Below, one piece after another: positions 1 through 9,804 of a stretch of 64,000 nt of DNA. The position numbers and the translations under genes were made by a program. The stretch is from Aphelidium insulamus (Eukaryota; Aphelidiomycota; Aphelidea; Aphelidiaceae). Within the stretch, counting starts at the first letter, position 1, and the number at the start of each line of letters is the position of its first letter. Where the stretch lies: NCBI GenBank assembly GCA_036784855.1, contig JAZDSV010000030.1, positions 15,001 to 79,000 on the forward strand, written 5' to 3'. Below the pieces are notes generated by a model, which saw only the letters and a program-made list of their open reading frames with translations, was not told where the DNA came from and made no database searches.

Positions 1-42
1 ATACAAATAAACAAAGGTATCCTAAGCCTATTTACCACCTAA

Positions 43-636
43 ATGAAGTTAAAAAAAGCATATTATTTAGAGGAAAATGTGGTTAAACTAGCCAAAGACC
101 TCCTTGGAAAAGTGCTGGTTACCAGAGAGGGTAAAACTATTACTTCAGGTATTATTACCGAGACAGAAGCCTATAATGGCATAGTTGATAAAGCCTCCCA
201 TGCCTATGGAAACCGCCGTACTAACCGCACCGAGATCATGTTTAGGGAAGGGGGTACGAGCTACGTTTACCTCTGTTACGGCATCCATTATTTATTTAAT
301 GTGGTGAGTAATGTGAAAGATACTCCCCATGCAGTTTTGATAAGGGCTATTCAGCCTCTTCAGGGAAAAGATGTGATCTTGCGGCGAAGAGGCGTTGCTA
401 AACCTGATAAAAAATTGTGCGTAGGTCCGGGAAAGGTAAGTCAGGCTTTGGGGATCACCATAAAACATAACGGACTTGATCTAACCGACGATAAGATCTG
501 GATAGAGGACATTGGTATAAAAATAAAACCTAAAGATATTTTAGTTGGTCCGCGTATTGGTGTAGATTATGCGGGAGAGGATGCGAAGTTGCCTTATCGT
601 TTTTGGACGGAGGAGAAGTTGGATGAAAATCCGTAG
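43..636 (+). CDS. mpg: DNA-3-methyladenine glycosylase (AAG/MPG family)
   Basis: A 197-residue protein of the alkyladenine DNA glycosylase family, which cuts alkylated purines from DNA in base-excision repair. Family landmarks are DLLGKVLV near the N-terminus, the active-site stretch ETEAYNG (about residues 41-47), SHAYGNRRTNRTEIMF, the substrate-pocket segment YVYLCYGIHYLFNVV (about 74-88) and the C-terminal LCVGPGKVSQALGI. Its length is normal for bacterial members. The ATG at 43 gives the usual N-terminus. The next gene starts 12 bp downstream on the same strand, so the two are probably co-transcribed. AT-rich Bacteroidetes-like codon use matches the other genes up to 7.4 kb and differs sharply from the DNA after it. 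Confidence 0.93.
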   Translation: MKLKKAYYLEENVVKLAKDLLGKVLVTREGKTITSGIITETEAYNGIVDKASHAYGNRRTNRTEIMFREGGTSYVYLCYGIHYLFNVVSNVKDTPHAVLIRAIQPLQGKDVILRRRGVAKPDKKLCVGPGKVSQALGITIKHNGLDLTDDKIWIEDIGIKIKPKDILVGPRIGVDYAGEDAKLPYRFWTEEKLDENP

Positions 637-648
637 TTTTGCGGTCGT

Positions 649-1824
649 ATGTCGGTAAAGAGAATAACATTACATAATGGCAAAGAGCATTCATTGCTGC
701 GTTTTCATCCCTGGGTGTTTTCAGGAGCTATAAAAATAAAAGATGATGTAGCAGAAGGCGAATTGGTAGAAGTATATTCTGCCAGCCAGAAATTTTTAGG
801 AGTAGGACATTATCAGAATGCTAGTATTTCGGTGCGATTAGTTTCGTTTACACCTGTAGAAATTAATGATGAGTTCTGGTTCAATAAAATAAATAAAGCG
901 TATCAATACAGATTAGACCTTGGTATTCTTAATGGTGGTACCAATGTTTGTCGTTTGATATTTGGAGAAGGGGATGGTTTACCGGGATTGATCATTGATT
1001 ATTATGATGGTCATATTGTTTTTCAGGCGCACAGTATTGCGATGCATATGAACAAAGAAGCTATTATAAAAGCTTTGCAAAAAACATTTGGTTCCGGTTT
1101 AAAAAGCGTTTACGATAAAAGTTCGGAGACATTACCGAAGCAATACGCGGCGGGAATTAAGAATGAATATTTGGTTGGAGAGGGCGGGCAGCAAGTCATT
1201 GTCAAAGAAAACAATTGCAAATTCATTATTGATTGGGAAAAGGGACAGAAGACAGGATTCTTTGTTGATCAGAGAGAAAACCGTTTATTATTATCGAAAT
1301 ATTCTAAAGGAAAAAAAGTTTTAAATACATTTTCGTATACAGGAGGATTTTCGGTTTACGCTGCTTTGGCAGGAGCTGAGTTTGTGCATTCAGTAGATTC
1401 TTCTGCACCGGCGATCGAACTCAGTAAACAAAATGCGGAACTGAATAAGATCACTAACCATGAAGGTTATGCTGAAGATGTTTTTGATTTCTTAAAAGAT
1501 AAGGACAATGTGTATGATGTTATTGTTTTAGATCCGCCGGCTTTTGCGAAGAGCAGAGATGTAAAACACAATGCGGTTAAAGGTTACATTAAACTAAATG
1601 CACTCGCGCTTAAAAAAATAAAACCTGGCGGAATCTTGTTTACATTCTCCTGTTCAGGCGTGATTGATAAAATGTTATTCTATAATTCAATTGCAGCAGC
1701 AGCTATAGAAGCCGGACGGAATGTAAAAGTAGTTCACTATTTATACCAGCCTGCCGATCATCCGGTAATTCCGTTTTTTCCTGAAGGAGAATATTTAAAA
1801 GGAATGGTGCTTTGGGTGGAGTGA
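649..1824 (+). CDS. 23S rRNA (cytosine-C5) methyltransferase, RlmI-like
   Basis: A 391-residue SAM-dependent methyltransferase of the RlmI/YccW type, which adds a C5 methyl to a cytosine of 23S rRNA. The N-terminal PUA-like part (about 1-75) contains RFHPWVFSGAI. It is followed by the RlmI linker with GEGDGLPGLIIDYY and GFFVDQRENR. The Rossmann domain shows SAM motif I in NTFSYTGGFSVYAALAGA and the catalytic-loop signature LDPPAFAKS. The usual cysteine of this class sits in FTFSCSG. Length is normal. It lies 12 bp behind the glycosylase gene. Exact target specificity is inferred from the family only. Confidence 0.9.
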   Translation: MSVKRITLHNGKEHSLLRFHPWVFSGAIKIKDDVAEGELVEVYSASQKFLGVGHYQNASISVRLVSFTPVEINDEFWFNKINKAYQYRLDLGILNGGTNVCRLIFGEGDGLPGLIIDYYDGHIVFQAHSIAMHMNKEAIIKALQKTFGSGLKSVYDKSSETLPKQYAAGIKNEYLVGEGGQQVIVKENNCKFIIDWEKGQKTGFFVDQRENRLLLSKYSKGKKVLNTFSYTGGFSVYAALAGAEFVHSVDSSAPAIELSKQNAELNKITNHEGYAEDVFDFLKDKDNVYDVIVLDPPAFAKSRDVKHNAVKGYIKLNALALKKIKPGGILFTFSCSGVIDKMLFYNSIAAAAIEAGRNVKVVHYLYQPADHPVIPFFPEGEYLKGMVLWVE

Positions 1825-1908
1825 TAGTTTCAAGGCAGTGGTTTCGACTTCGCTCAACCACCGCGTTAGTAAAGCCGGGGACTCAGCGTATCCGTCTAGC
1901 TGAAGAAA

Positions 1909-2301
1909 TCACTTATAAAAATCTACTTTCTTCTGCAGATCTGCCTTTTGCATGAAAGTGTTATTTTCCCAAACCTTTTTTCCGTTTTTGTAAATCATAA
2001 ACAAAGGCAAGGTATTAATCTCGAAATGCAAAGCTATTTTAGGATTGTTGTCAACGTCAATACTTAATAATTCCAATTTATCTTTATTTTCAGCTTCCAA
2101 TTGCTCTATAATAGGTTTTAGTTTAACGCAAGGTACACACCAATCGGCATGAAAATAAGCCAGTACAATTTTTTCTTTATTCTCTGTTTTTCTTAAATAT
2201 GCTTCAACAGTCATACCTTCGTCTTGTTTAAAAGAATAGGCAAAAGCATAAGATACGCTGGCTATTAGAAGGAGTACAGAAACTATTTTAAGAATTCTCA
2301 T
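1909..2301 (-). CDS. Exported thioredoxin-like protein
   Basis: A 130-residue thioredoxin-fold protein with a hydrophobic N-terminal signal (MRILKIVSVLLLIASVSYAFA), so probably periplasmic or membrane-attached. The redox site is WCVPC (about residues 54-58), with the family cis-proline region in EINTLPLFMIYKNGKKVW. It probably serves disulfide exchange or thiol reduction in the envelope. It is transcribed leftwards, convergent with the methyltransferase gene, and has its own start after a terminator. No partner gene is adjacent. Confidence 0.85.
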   Translation of the reverse strand: MRILKIVSVLLLIASVSYAFAYSFKQDEGMTVEAYLRKTENKEKIVLAYFHADWCVPCVKLKPIIEQLEAENKDKLELLSIDVDNNPKIALHFEINTLPLFMIYKNGKKVWENNTFMQKADLQKKVDFYK

Positions 2302-2362
2302 ACGATAAAGGTAGTTAAAACTAATGAAGGCCAGTTAAAGTTCATTTATAGCTCTTAAAAAC

Positions 2363-2390
2363 AAAAGGCTGAACATTTGTCCAGCCTTTT
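2363..2390 (-). terminator. Rho-independent terminator after the permease gene
   Basis: A 9-bp perfect stem, AAAAGGCTG paired with CAGCCTTTT around a 10-base loop, ends in a T run on both strands. It lies just downstream of the leftward ABC permease gene and upstream of the thioredoxin-like gene, separating the two units. Confidence 0.8.
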
Positions 2391-2398
2391 CAATGTGT

Positions 2399-3998
2399 TT
2401 AGAATTGTTTTTTCTTAGTGAAGCGGATACTGCCTAAAAGATCTAATACTCGTTTAAATACATCGAAATAGAGCATGATCATTAAAGATAGGCTCATCAT
2501 CCAGATCACAACAATATTGAACCAATACGTCGGATAAAGTGTACCCATGAATTTTTTACGTGGCGCAAAGAAATGTGCGCGTCCGAAATTTGAATCAGCG
2601 GGATCCTGGAATACAGGGTCGATCTGCTGAATCAAACGGCCGTCTTTTTCTAAGCAACGCTCGCCCATGTTGTTTGAATTTTTAAGCAACTGATTTAAAC
2701 TTTCATTTTCATAATCATCCTGAAGCTGCTGGAATTTTAATTTTGCTTCCGGTGTTTTGGTCATTTTAATGGTAGCTTCGTCTGCTTTTTTGTAAGAGCT
2801 GTTTTCTAACGTAATGTAGTAATCGTTCAAACGTTTGAAATAATCCTTAATGCCCGCAACTGTTGCCTCATTATAACCTGTCGGGTTAATTGAAGTAAGC
2901 ACATCGCATTTAACTTTTTTAGAAACGTTCTCTTCTTTCGCTATCTCATTTCTTACAACTTCGATATCCGTTTTAAGATCAGTTAATTTTTTTCCTGCCT
3001 TTAATTCGTTTTCTATTTTGGTTAATTTACCCTGTAATTTAGGGATCCAATAGATCTTTTTGTATTGGGCAATACTCTTCGATTTGTCGAATTTATAGAA
3101 ATTACGTTCGTAATCATTTTCTTTAAATTGATTCACAGCCAAGGCTTCAAATGCCCAGCGGCTTGCCATGATCTCTCCCGCAATCGGAACTCCGCCTTGC
3201 TCAGCTAATGTCGGATTCAATTTATCAAACTTCACAACCACACCTGCTAATAATAATTGCGGAATAATTAAGAATGGAATTAAAATGTAAATGGTAACCG
3301 CGCTATTGAAGGCAGATGAAATATTTAAACCTAACATGTTTGCGAAGCAGGAGGTTGTAAATAATACCATCCAATAATCTAAGTACATACCCTTAACACC
3401 TAAAACTGCATTACCCACAATAACAAAGGTTAAAGTTTGAATTGCTGACAGAACGAACATGATGATGATTTTACTCCACAAATAACTTCCCTTACTTAAA
3501 TTCAGGAACGATTCACGTTTACGAATCTTACGATCGCGAATAATTTCTTCCGCACTCACCGTTAATCCGATAAATAAGGCAACTACTACCGACATGAACA
3601 TATAAGCCGGCATGTTTTCATTTTCGCGATAGATATAACCACGTGTAGTATCAACGTCAGTGTTAAAATAACGAACTAAGAATGCCAGGATGAATGCTAA
3701 CAATGGCGCTTCAATGAAGTTGATCATTAAATACTGAGTGTTAGTTAATTTACTTAACACGTCGCGGGTCATGAACACGCCGAATTGTTTAAACGCATTC
3801 GGGATTTTGAAAATGGCTTCAGGAATTTCGTCTTGATGTTTAATGTCGCCAATACCGCTTTCAATTAATTCTTTGTAACTCTTATTCCATTCGGCAGGAC
3901 TGGTTTTACGGTTAAAAGTTAAGTTACCGTATTCGTCTAATACCTTGCTTTCAATAATATTAAAGATCAATTCAGGGTTTACGTTACCGCAGTTCCAG
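2399..3998 (-). CDS. ABC-2 type transporter permease, 5' end missing
   Basis: The C-terminal part of a membrane permease. The frame stays open leftward from about 3998, through CWNCGNVNPE and FNIIESKVLDEYGN, so the TTG near 3970 is not the true start. Six hydrophobic segments are visible, among them PLLAFILAFLVRYF, FMSVVVALFIGLTV, IIIMFVLSAIQTLTFVIVG, IYILIPFLIIPQLLLAGVVV and a C-terminal FNIVVIWMMSLSLMIMLYF. A long charged loop lies before the last one. In Bacteroidetes such permeases often sit behind an ATPase domain in one long polypeptide. That part is absent here because the sequence switches to an unrelated, oppositely oriented gene near 4000. Substrate unknown. Confidence 0.75.
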
Positions 3999-4012
3999 CA
4001 TTCGCTTTCAGG
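3995..4012. other. Breakpoint: two genes lose their 5' ends head to head
   Basis: The leftward permease frame and the rightward SPOR-protein frame both run into this point without a start codon, promoter or ribosome binding site. Genuine divergent genes would keep both starts. The join is therefore a deletion or rearrangement, or a misassembly within the bacterial part. Confidence 0.6.
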
Positions 4013-4409
4013 AACTACAACTCAATCAACACCAACAAAAACCGAACCCGCAAAAACACAACCTGTTGCTACAACGCCAACAAAAACAGAACCTGTAAAG
4101 ACTGAACCTGCTAAAACAGAACCGGTAAAAACCGAGCCTGCAAAAACAGAACCTGTTGCTAATACATCAGCAGCAACACCGGGTTTAGTTTACCGTGTAC
4201 AATTAGCTTCTTCTCCAACTGATCCGGGTAAATCGAAATATGCTGCATTAGGAAGCAATGTTGAGATCTCTAAAGAAGATGGTGCTTACAAAGTACTTTA
4301 CGGAAAATACAATACTAAAGAAGAAGGCTTAAAAGGTTTTGAAGAAGCTTCAGCAAAAGGTTTCAAAGGCTTTTTAGTGAAATACCAGAACGGTGTTCGC
4401 GTAAAATAA
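4006..4409 (+). CDS. SPOR-domain protein with KTEP repeats, 5' end missing
   Basis: The remaining part has a Thr/Pro/Lys/Glu repeat region (repeated KTEPAKTEPV units, about 45 residues) and then a SPOR-like domain. That domain starts YRVQLASSPTDPGKS and ends GFKGFLVKYQNGVRVK. SPOR domains bind denuded peptidoglycan glycans, typically at division sites. The open frame extends back to 3945 with a non-ATG start and passes into permease-derived sequence, so the true N-terminus (signal or membrane anchor) is missing at the breakpoint near 4000. Confidence 0.75.
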
Positions 4410-4469
4410 TCCATCCTTTATAGTGAGCTTGCCGAACTATCAGGATGAATGTGTCATTTGATCTGAATT

Positions 4470-4694
4470 TTGAAAAAACTCATTTTTATACTTTTCATTT
4501 TTAACCTGTTTTCTTGTGTTAAAAAAAGAGATTGGACCTGTACCTGCGAGGTTACAGGTAATAATTTTGGTACCTTTACTAAAACAATTTCGTACGAAAC
4601 ACAAAAAAAAGCCACCGCGGAATGCGGACAATACGGTAAAGATTTAATGGGCAGTGGCGGAAATTATAATTGCAGTATAAAAGGTGATGATTAA
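4470..4694 (+). CDS. Small lipoprotein, paralog of the next gene
   Basis: A 74-residue protein with a lipoprotein signal: charged start, hydrophobic run FILFIFNLFSC and a lipobox cysteine. The mature part carries WTCTCEV and further cysteines (TAECG, NYNC), suggesting two disulfides. The only upstream in-frame start is TTG at 4470, so the start is uncertain. It closely resembles the next ORF (KKRDWTCTC against KKYDWVCTC) and overlaps its start by a few bases: a tandem duplication translated together. Function not recognised. Confidence 0.6.
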   Translation: MKKLIFILFIFNLFSCVKKRDWTCTCEVTGNNFGTFTKTISYETQKKATAECGQYGKDLMGSGGNYNCSIKGDD

Positions 4695-4908
4695 AAAATT
4701 GATCATATTTCTATTTACCATCGGGCTCATTTCGTGTACCAAAAAATACGATTGGGTATGTACCTGCAAAATATATGTAGATACCACCAGCATGATCAAA
4801 ACCAAAGATATTAAGGATGTAAGAAAACCGGATGCCGACCGCATTTGCGCCAAATTTGGTGAAGATTCATCGCCCGCCAACTCAGCACATGAGTGCGATG
4901 TAAAATAA
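4687..4908 (+). CDS. Small lipoprotein, tandem paralog
   Basis: About 73 residues from the ATG at 4687, which overlaps the stop of the previous gene. A lipoprotein signal with LISC is followed by KKYDWVCTCKIYVD and two more cysteines (RICAK, HECDVK), the same cysteine pattern as the upstream paralog. It is probably anchored in the envelope. No known family recognised. Confidence 0.6.
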   Translation: MIKKLIIFLFTIGLISCTKKYDWVCTCKIYVDTTSMIKTKDIKDVRKPDADRICAKFGEDSSPANSAHECDVK

Positions 4909-5196
4909 CCCCCTATTCCTTCTCCTTCTATATAGATGTCCGCCTTAGGTGGACGGATGAGGTTTGATCAAGTTAAATGATACCACTTAAGGAATACGGG
5001 TTAAAGAAAAAACCCTCTCAAAAATGGTACTTTTGTCAGCCAAATTCCCTCTCAAAACCTGCATTGTCACCCTCGACCTGCTCCCAACTGAAAAATCGTC
5101 ATTTTTATGGCATTGGCACGTTTTTAGCGTATCTTAGGCGCCCCCCTAAAAAGGGCTAAATTTTAAATGTTAAACCTTAAATAAAAAGAAAGAAAA
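4909..5196. other. Intergenic region upstream of groES
   Basis: No convincing coding sequence. An imperfect inverted repeat (TCCGCC with GGTGGACGGA) lies near 4937-4957 behind the lipoproteins. The groESL promoter should lie in the AT-rich stretch before 5197, but no CIRCE-like operator was seen. Confidence 0.5.
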
Positions 5197-5388
5197 ATGG
5201 CAAAAGCAAGTGCAAATGTAAACGTTAAGCCTTTAGCTGACCGAGTGTTAGTAGAGGCTGCGGAAGCAGAAACAAAAACTGCAGGCGGAATTATCATCCC
5301 CGATACCGCAAAAGAAAAACCAATGAGAGGTAAAATCATCGCTGCCGGTATGCAATCATCTAACATACTAACCATCTACGAATACTAA
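5197..5388 (+). pseudogene. groES: groES co-chaperonin, truncated
   Basis: The first about 52 residues match GroES/Cpn10 ([20 protein letters not shown], then [13 protein letters not shown] and GKIIAAG). The normal second half of the protein (about 40 residues, ending in the family's ILA-type C-terminus) is missing. After the AAG codons the sequence becomes an unrelated 12-residue tail and a stop. A non-coding stretch rich in repeated ACGAAT/ATTCGT words (5388-5470) follows. A GroES lacking its second beta-barrel half should not form a heptamer lid. Deletion or assembly collapse are equally possible. Confidence 0.8.
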
Positions 5389-5475
5389 TCGTACGAATGT
5401 ACGAATCTGTATGCCTAGGCGGTTCGATTCGTAAATTCGTAACCAATTCGAATTCGTAGATAAAAATTTAATACT
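5388..5475. repeat. ATTCGT/ACGAAT repeat block in the broken groESL gap
   Basis: The word ATTCGTA and its complement TACGAAT recur about seven times in under 90 bases, in both orientations, giving several overlapping small hairpins. It replaces the 3' half of groES. It looks like an intergenic repeat brought in by the deletion. Confidence 0.55.
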
Positions 5476-5485
5476 AATAATTTAA

Positions 5486-7137
<1,652 letters not shown>

Positions 7138-7161
7138 TAGAAATCCATAGAATAATTAAAG

Positions 7162-7191
7162 AACCCCATTCTAAAGAGTGGGGTTTTTTAT
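7162..7191 (+). terminator. Rho-independent terminator after groEL
   Basis: The stem AACCCCA / TGGGGTT with an 11-base loop runs directly into TTTTTT, 25 bp after the groEL stop. Confidence 0.85.
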
Positions 7192-7215
7192 TTGCAAGTG
7201 AGTCTAATTCGGCTT

Positions 7216-7425
7216 TTATTTTATTTGGAGAGCCTCTACTAAATTAGCGAACATATTTATTTGGGGACTTATAATAGGGCTTGTCCCTCTTTCTAAGGGA
7301 ATTTCATAATTAGAAACACTAATCTCACCGTTCTTTAAACCATTAATATAAAAAACTATTTTCAGTTTAGTAATCATTATTCGTAAGTCTATCAGGTTAT
7401 CCGGCTTATTAAAGGGGAAATGAAA
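7216..7425 (-). CDS. 3' end of an unidentified bacterial gene, cut at the junction
   Basis: A leftward frame of about 69 codons ending at 7216 (readable parts: NLIDLRIMITKLKIVFYING, GEISVSNYEIPLERGTSP, NMFANLVEALQIK). AT-rich bacterial composition holds up to about 7420 and then stops. The continuing open frame beyond that point is GC-rich and belongs to the eukaryotic insert, so the gene is truncated at its 5' side. Family not recognised. Confidence 0.6.
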   Translation of the reverse strand, partial: FHFPFNKPDNLIDLRIMITKLKIVFYINGLKNGEISVSNYEIPLERGTSPIISPQINMFANLVEALQIK

Positions 7426-7436
7426 GCTCATACATG
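7418..7436. other. Bacterial-eukaryotic junction
   Basis: Base composition, codon use and gene structure change within about 15 bases. Left are intron-free AT-rich Bacteroidetes genes. Right are GC-rich, intron-containing nuclear genes. A bacterial gene (leftward) and a eukaryotic bZIP gene (rightward) are both truncated exactly here. No transposon, attachment site or repeat is visible at the join. Confidence 0.85.
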
Positions 7437-8110
7437 GTGACCAACTGGCAGGCAGCCACGATGGTGGCCGCGACCGTGTGGCCGAGGAGTGGAACGGGAC
7501 GACTGGCCACTCTGACTGGTCACCGCGCGCATCGCCACTCATCGACAGTGCTGCCTGGGACAGTAAGCCACCATCGGCTGCAGCGCGTCGGAGTCGGCAG
7601 CGAACCCGGAGCAGTGGCGCAAGTAGCAAACGGCGCGGTCGCAACCCCACCGCCACCAACATCTTCATACCCGCGAGACCGGGCGCTTGCTGGCGCCGAC
7701 CACGCGGCGGACTCGCTGGCGGACTCTTTTCTCTTGACTGCCTGCTGTTCACTCAGCAGTGTCGACAGGCATGACGACGCCGACACCCAGGCATCAACGC
7801 CGATGCAACGGCCAGGGACTCGAGCGCCGCCACTTGTCGCCCAAGGCGCAACGCTACCACCATTAACAGCACCATACATAATTGCACCGGCGGTCTGCTT
7901 CAGCAACGCGCCGCGACGGACCCAGACTCGGTGCAGCTGCTGCGCCGCATCAAAAACTCCAACTCGGCCAGGCGGTCCCGCATGCGCAAGGCGATCCGAC
8001 TGCAGGCGCTCGAGATGGCCGTGCATCGGCTGGAGGAGCGGGTGAGTGCGCTGCAGGCGGAGAACGGTGACTTGCGCGACCAGCTGGTGCAGGCGCGTTG
8101 TAACGCCTAG
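7428..8110 (+). CDS. bZIP transcription factor, 5' end missing
   Basis: The last coding part (about 7925-8110) is a clear bZIP domain. The basic region NSNSARRSRMRKAIRLQ has the N-x2-SARRSR DNA-contact signature, and the leucine zipper heptads run LEMAVHRLEERVSALQAENG. The same frame upstream (7428-7771), rich in Ser, Arg and Pro with a basic SSKRRGRNP patch, ends in TGA at 7772. The frame can be joined across the stop by a 30-nt GT-AG intron (7757-7786 approximately). No start codon is seen because the gene enters the bacterial junction. It probably binds palindromic DNA as a dimer in the nucleus. Confidence 0.7.
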
Positions 8111-8221
8111 TTATATCTATGTACATCTACACATGCATATATGCCACATATATACCATTGTCAGACCCCACTACACACTACACACTCCACTGTGCATGCT
8201 GTGTATTCATGTGTTGAACTG

Positions 8222-9471
8222 CTATTCTCCCGAATGGTGCTGCTGCTGTTTGAGTTGAAGCATGGCGTGCACTTGCTGCAGGTCCAGCAATGAGCCGCAG
8301 CGGGACATGGCCGTGGATGTATCGCTATGGAAGCCCATGAATGTATCGCTCCTCATGCCGGTCCCGTGTTGTAGGCCGTGGTATACATCTCCAGTACTCT
8401 TCTTCTTGTCGATATAAATCGGGCTTGTGGAGTTGTTGGACATCTTGTGGTGGCCAGCAGACAGTTGGCGTTCCTGCTTTATCCTTGTGTCGCTGCTGCT
8501 GGCACCGCCACTCCGACTGCTCTCCGCCAGCCAGTGTTCGGCGGTGTCAATGGCCGAGTGGAACAGGCCGCTGCCATTCGCAGAGTGCCGCCCGCCACTG
8601 CGCAGTGACGGGCAGTGATTTGGCGGTGGCCGCTGCACCCACTGCCGATACTGCGCCACCAGGTGTGCCTGCCACGCGTCCAACTCATCCCTAGCCACCC
8701 ACACCTCCCAGCCGAGAAGCCGCAGAAAATCCGCCTCCATCCGCGCCATTTCCCGCGCCGAGTACCCTGTCCACGTGCTTGCGGCGGTGTCCTTGTTGCT
8801 GCCACTGCGGCTCGACTGCTCGGCACTCGCGGGCCGCAAGAACCCGCCAAACAGTGATTGCCAGCGTCGCGGTGCCGTGCGCGAATCTTCATCGTGCGCC
8901 ACCTTGACCGCCACGGACACCGCGGCCAGGAACAGTCGATGCGCCGTATCGCCGGCATTAGATCGCGCGCGTGGATGCCGCTGTCGCAGGCGGTGCATCA
9001 GCAGCGCGGCCAGCATGAAGTCACTGGCCACCAGTGGGTGCATATCGCAAAGTGGTGGTGGTGGTGCTGCTGCTGCGATGTTGGAGACTTGACGCTGTCC
9101 GCCGTGCATCACATGGAGCTGTGTCGCGGTCTGGCGCACAAAACAGGCCAGTGTTGGCGGCGGTGATGGCGCCGGATGTGTCGCTGCAATGTCCGGCTGG
9201 CCAAACAGTTGTGCCGTGAAGTCGGCGATAAAGTCTGCACCCGCTGTTACATATACATATCATTGAACTGTATGATAGTCTCAGTGGACTTGCCTATAAA
9301 TTGCTGTTGGCCAACACGGCAGCCGTCAATGTCAAAGCGGCGACTGTTGGCCGGCGATAATGATCCGGATGCAGGCTCATCGGCGCAGTTGATGTACGTG
9401 TCAAAGGTCAAGTCGGCCACGGTGCGCTCAATATCTTCCAGCCGGGATGATGCAGCTGTGGTAGTCGCCAT
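8222..9471 (-). CDS. PHO80-like cyclin
   Basis: Two exons, 9471-9294 and 9234-8222, give 396 residues. The cyclin box lies in exon 2: HPLVASDFMLAALLMHRLRQ, FLAAVSVAVKVAHDEDS and the PHO80/Pcl hallmark ARMEADFLRLLGWEVWVARD. Such cyclins activate Pho85/CDK5-type kinases in nutrient, polarity or cell-cycle control. The C-terminal third is Ser/Gly/Gln-rich and probably disordered. The 59-nt intron starts with GCAAGT and ends CAG. A GT donor two bases further would break the frame, so it is a GC-AG intron. It is convergent with the bZIP gene. Confidence 0.75.
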
Positions 9472-9667
9472 TTGAAATGTATATCGTGCAGATGATTAGA
9501 TGGAGATGTTGCGATGGCGTGTTGGCAATATTGATGTTGTCGCGTCGTCGTTGTCATTGCCCCAATTTGTCGGTTGCGCAGATGGGCTGGCTCGTGCTCG
9601 TTGTCAATGGCAACGCGTACAAGGTACTTACATGGCTGTACAATATCTGTGACATTTCAGCCATCAC

Positions 9668-9740
9668 GGGGATCTAGCTCAAATGGTAGAGCGCTTGCTT
9701 AGCATGCATGAGGTACTGGGATCGATGCCCAGGTTCTCCA
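9668..9740 (+). tRNA. tRNA-Ala (AGC)
   Basis: A 73-nt cloverleaf: acceptor GGGGATC with GTTCTCC and discriminator A, D-arm GCTCAAATGGTAGAGC, anticodon loop TTAGCAT (anticodon AGC), T-arm CTGGGATCGATGCCCAG. One mismatch lies in the anticodon stem and one in the acceptor stem. A pol III T-rich terminator (CTTTTCTTTT) follows at once. No intron. Confidence 0.9.
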
Positions 9741-9804
9741 CTTTTCTTTTATTTCACTTTCTTTTATTAATGCAGTCAAGATAATTATCTCCAAAAGGCA
9801 ACCA

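Noticed and set aside
7520-8026. Long leftward frame opposite the bZIP gene
   Set aside because: Shadow frame of GC-rich coding DNA; the plus strand carries the bZIP signature.
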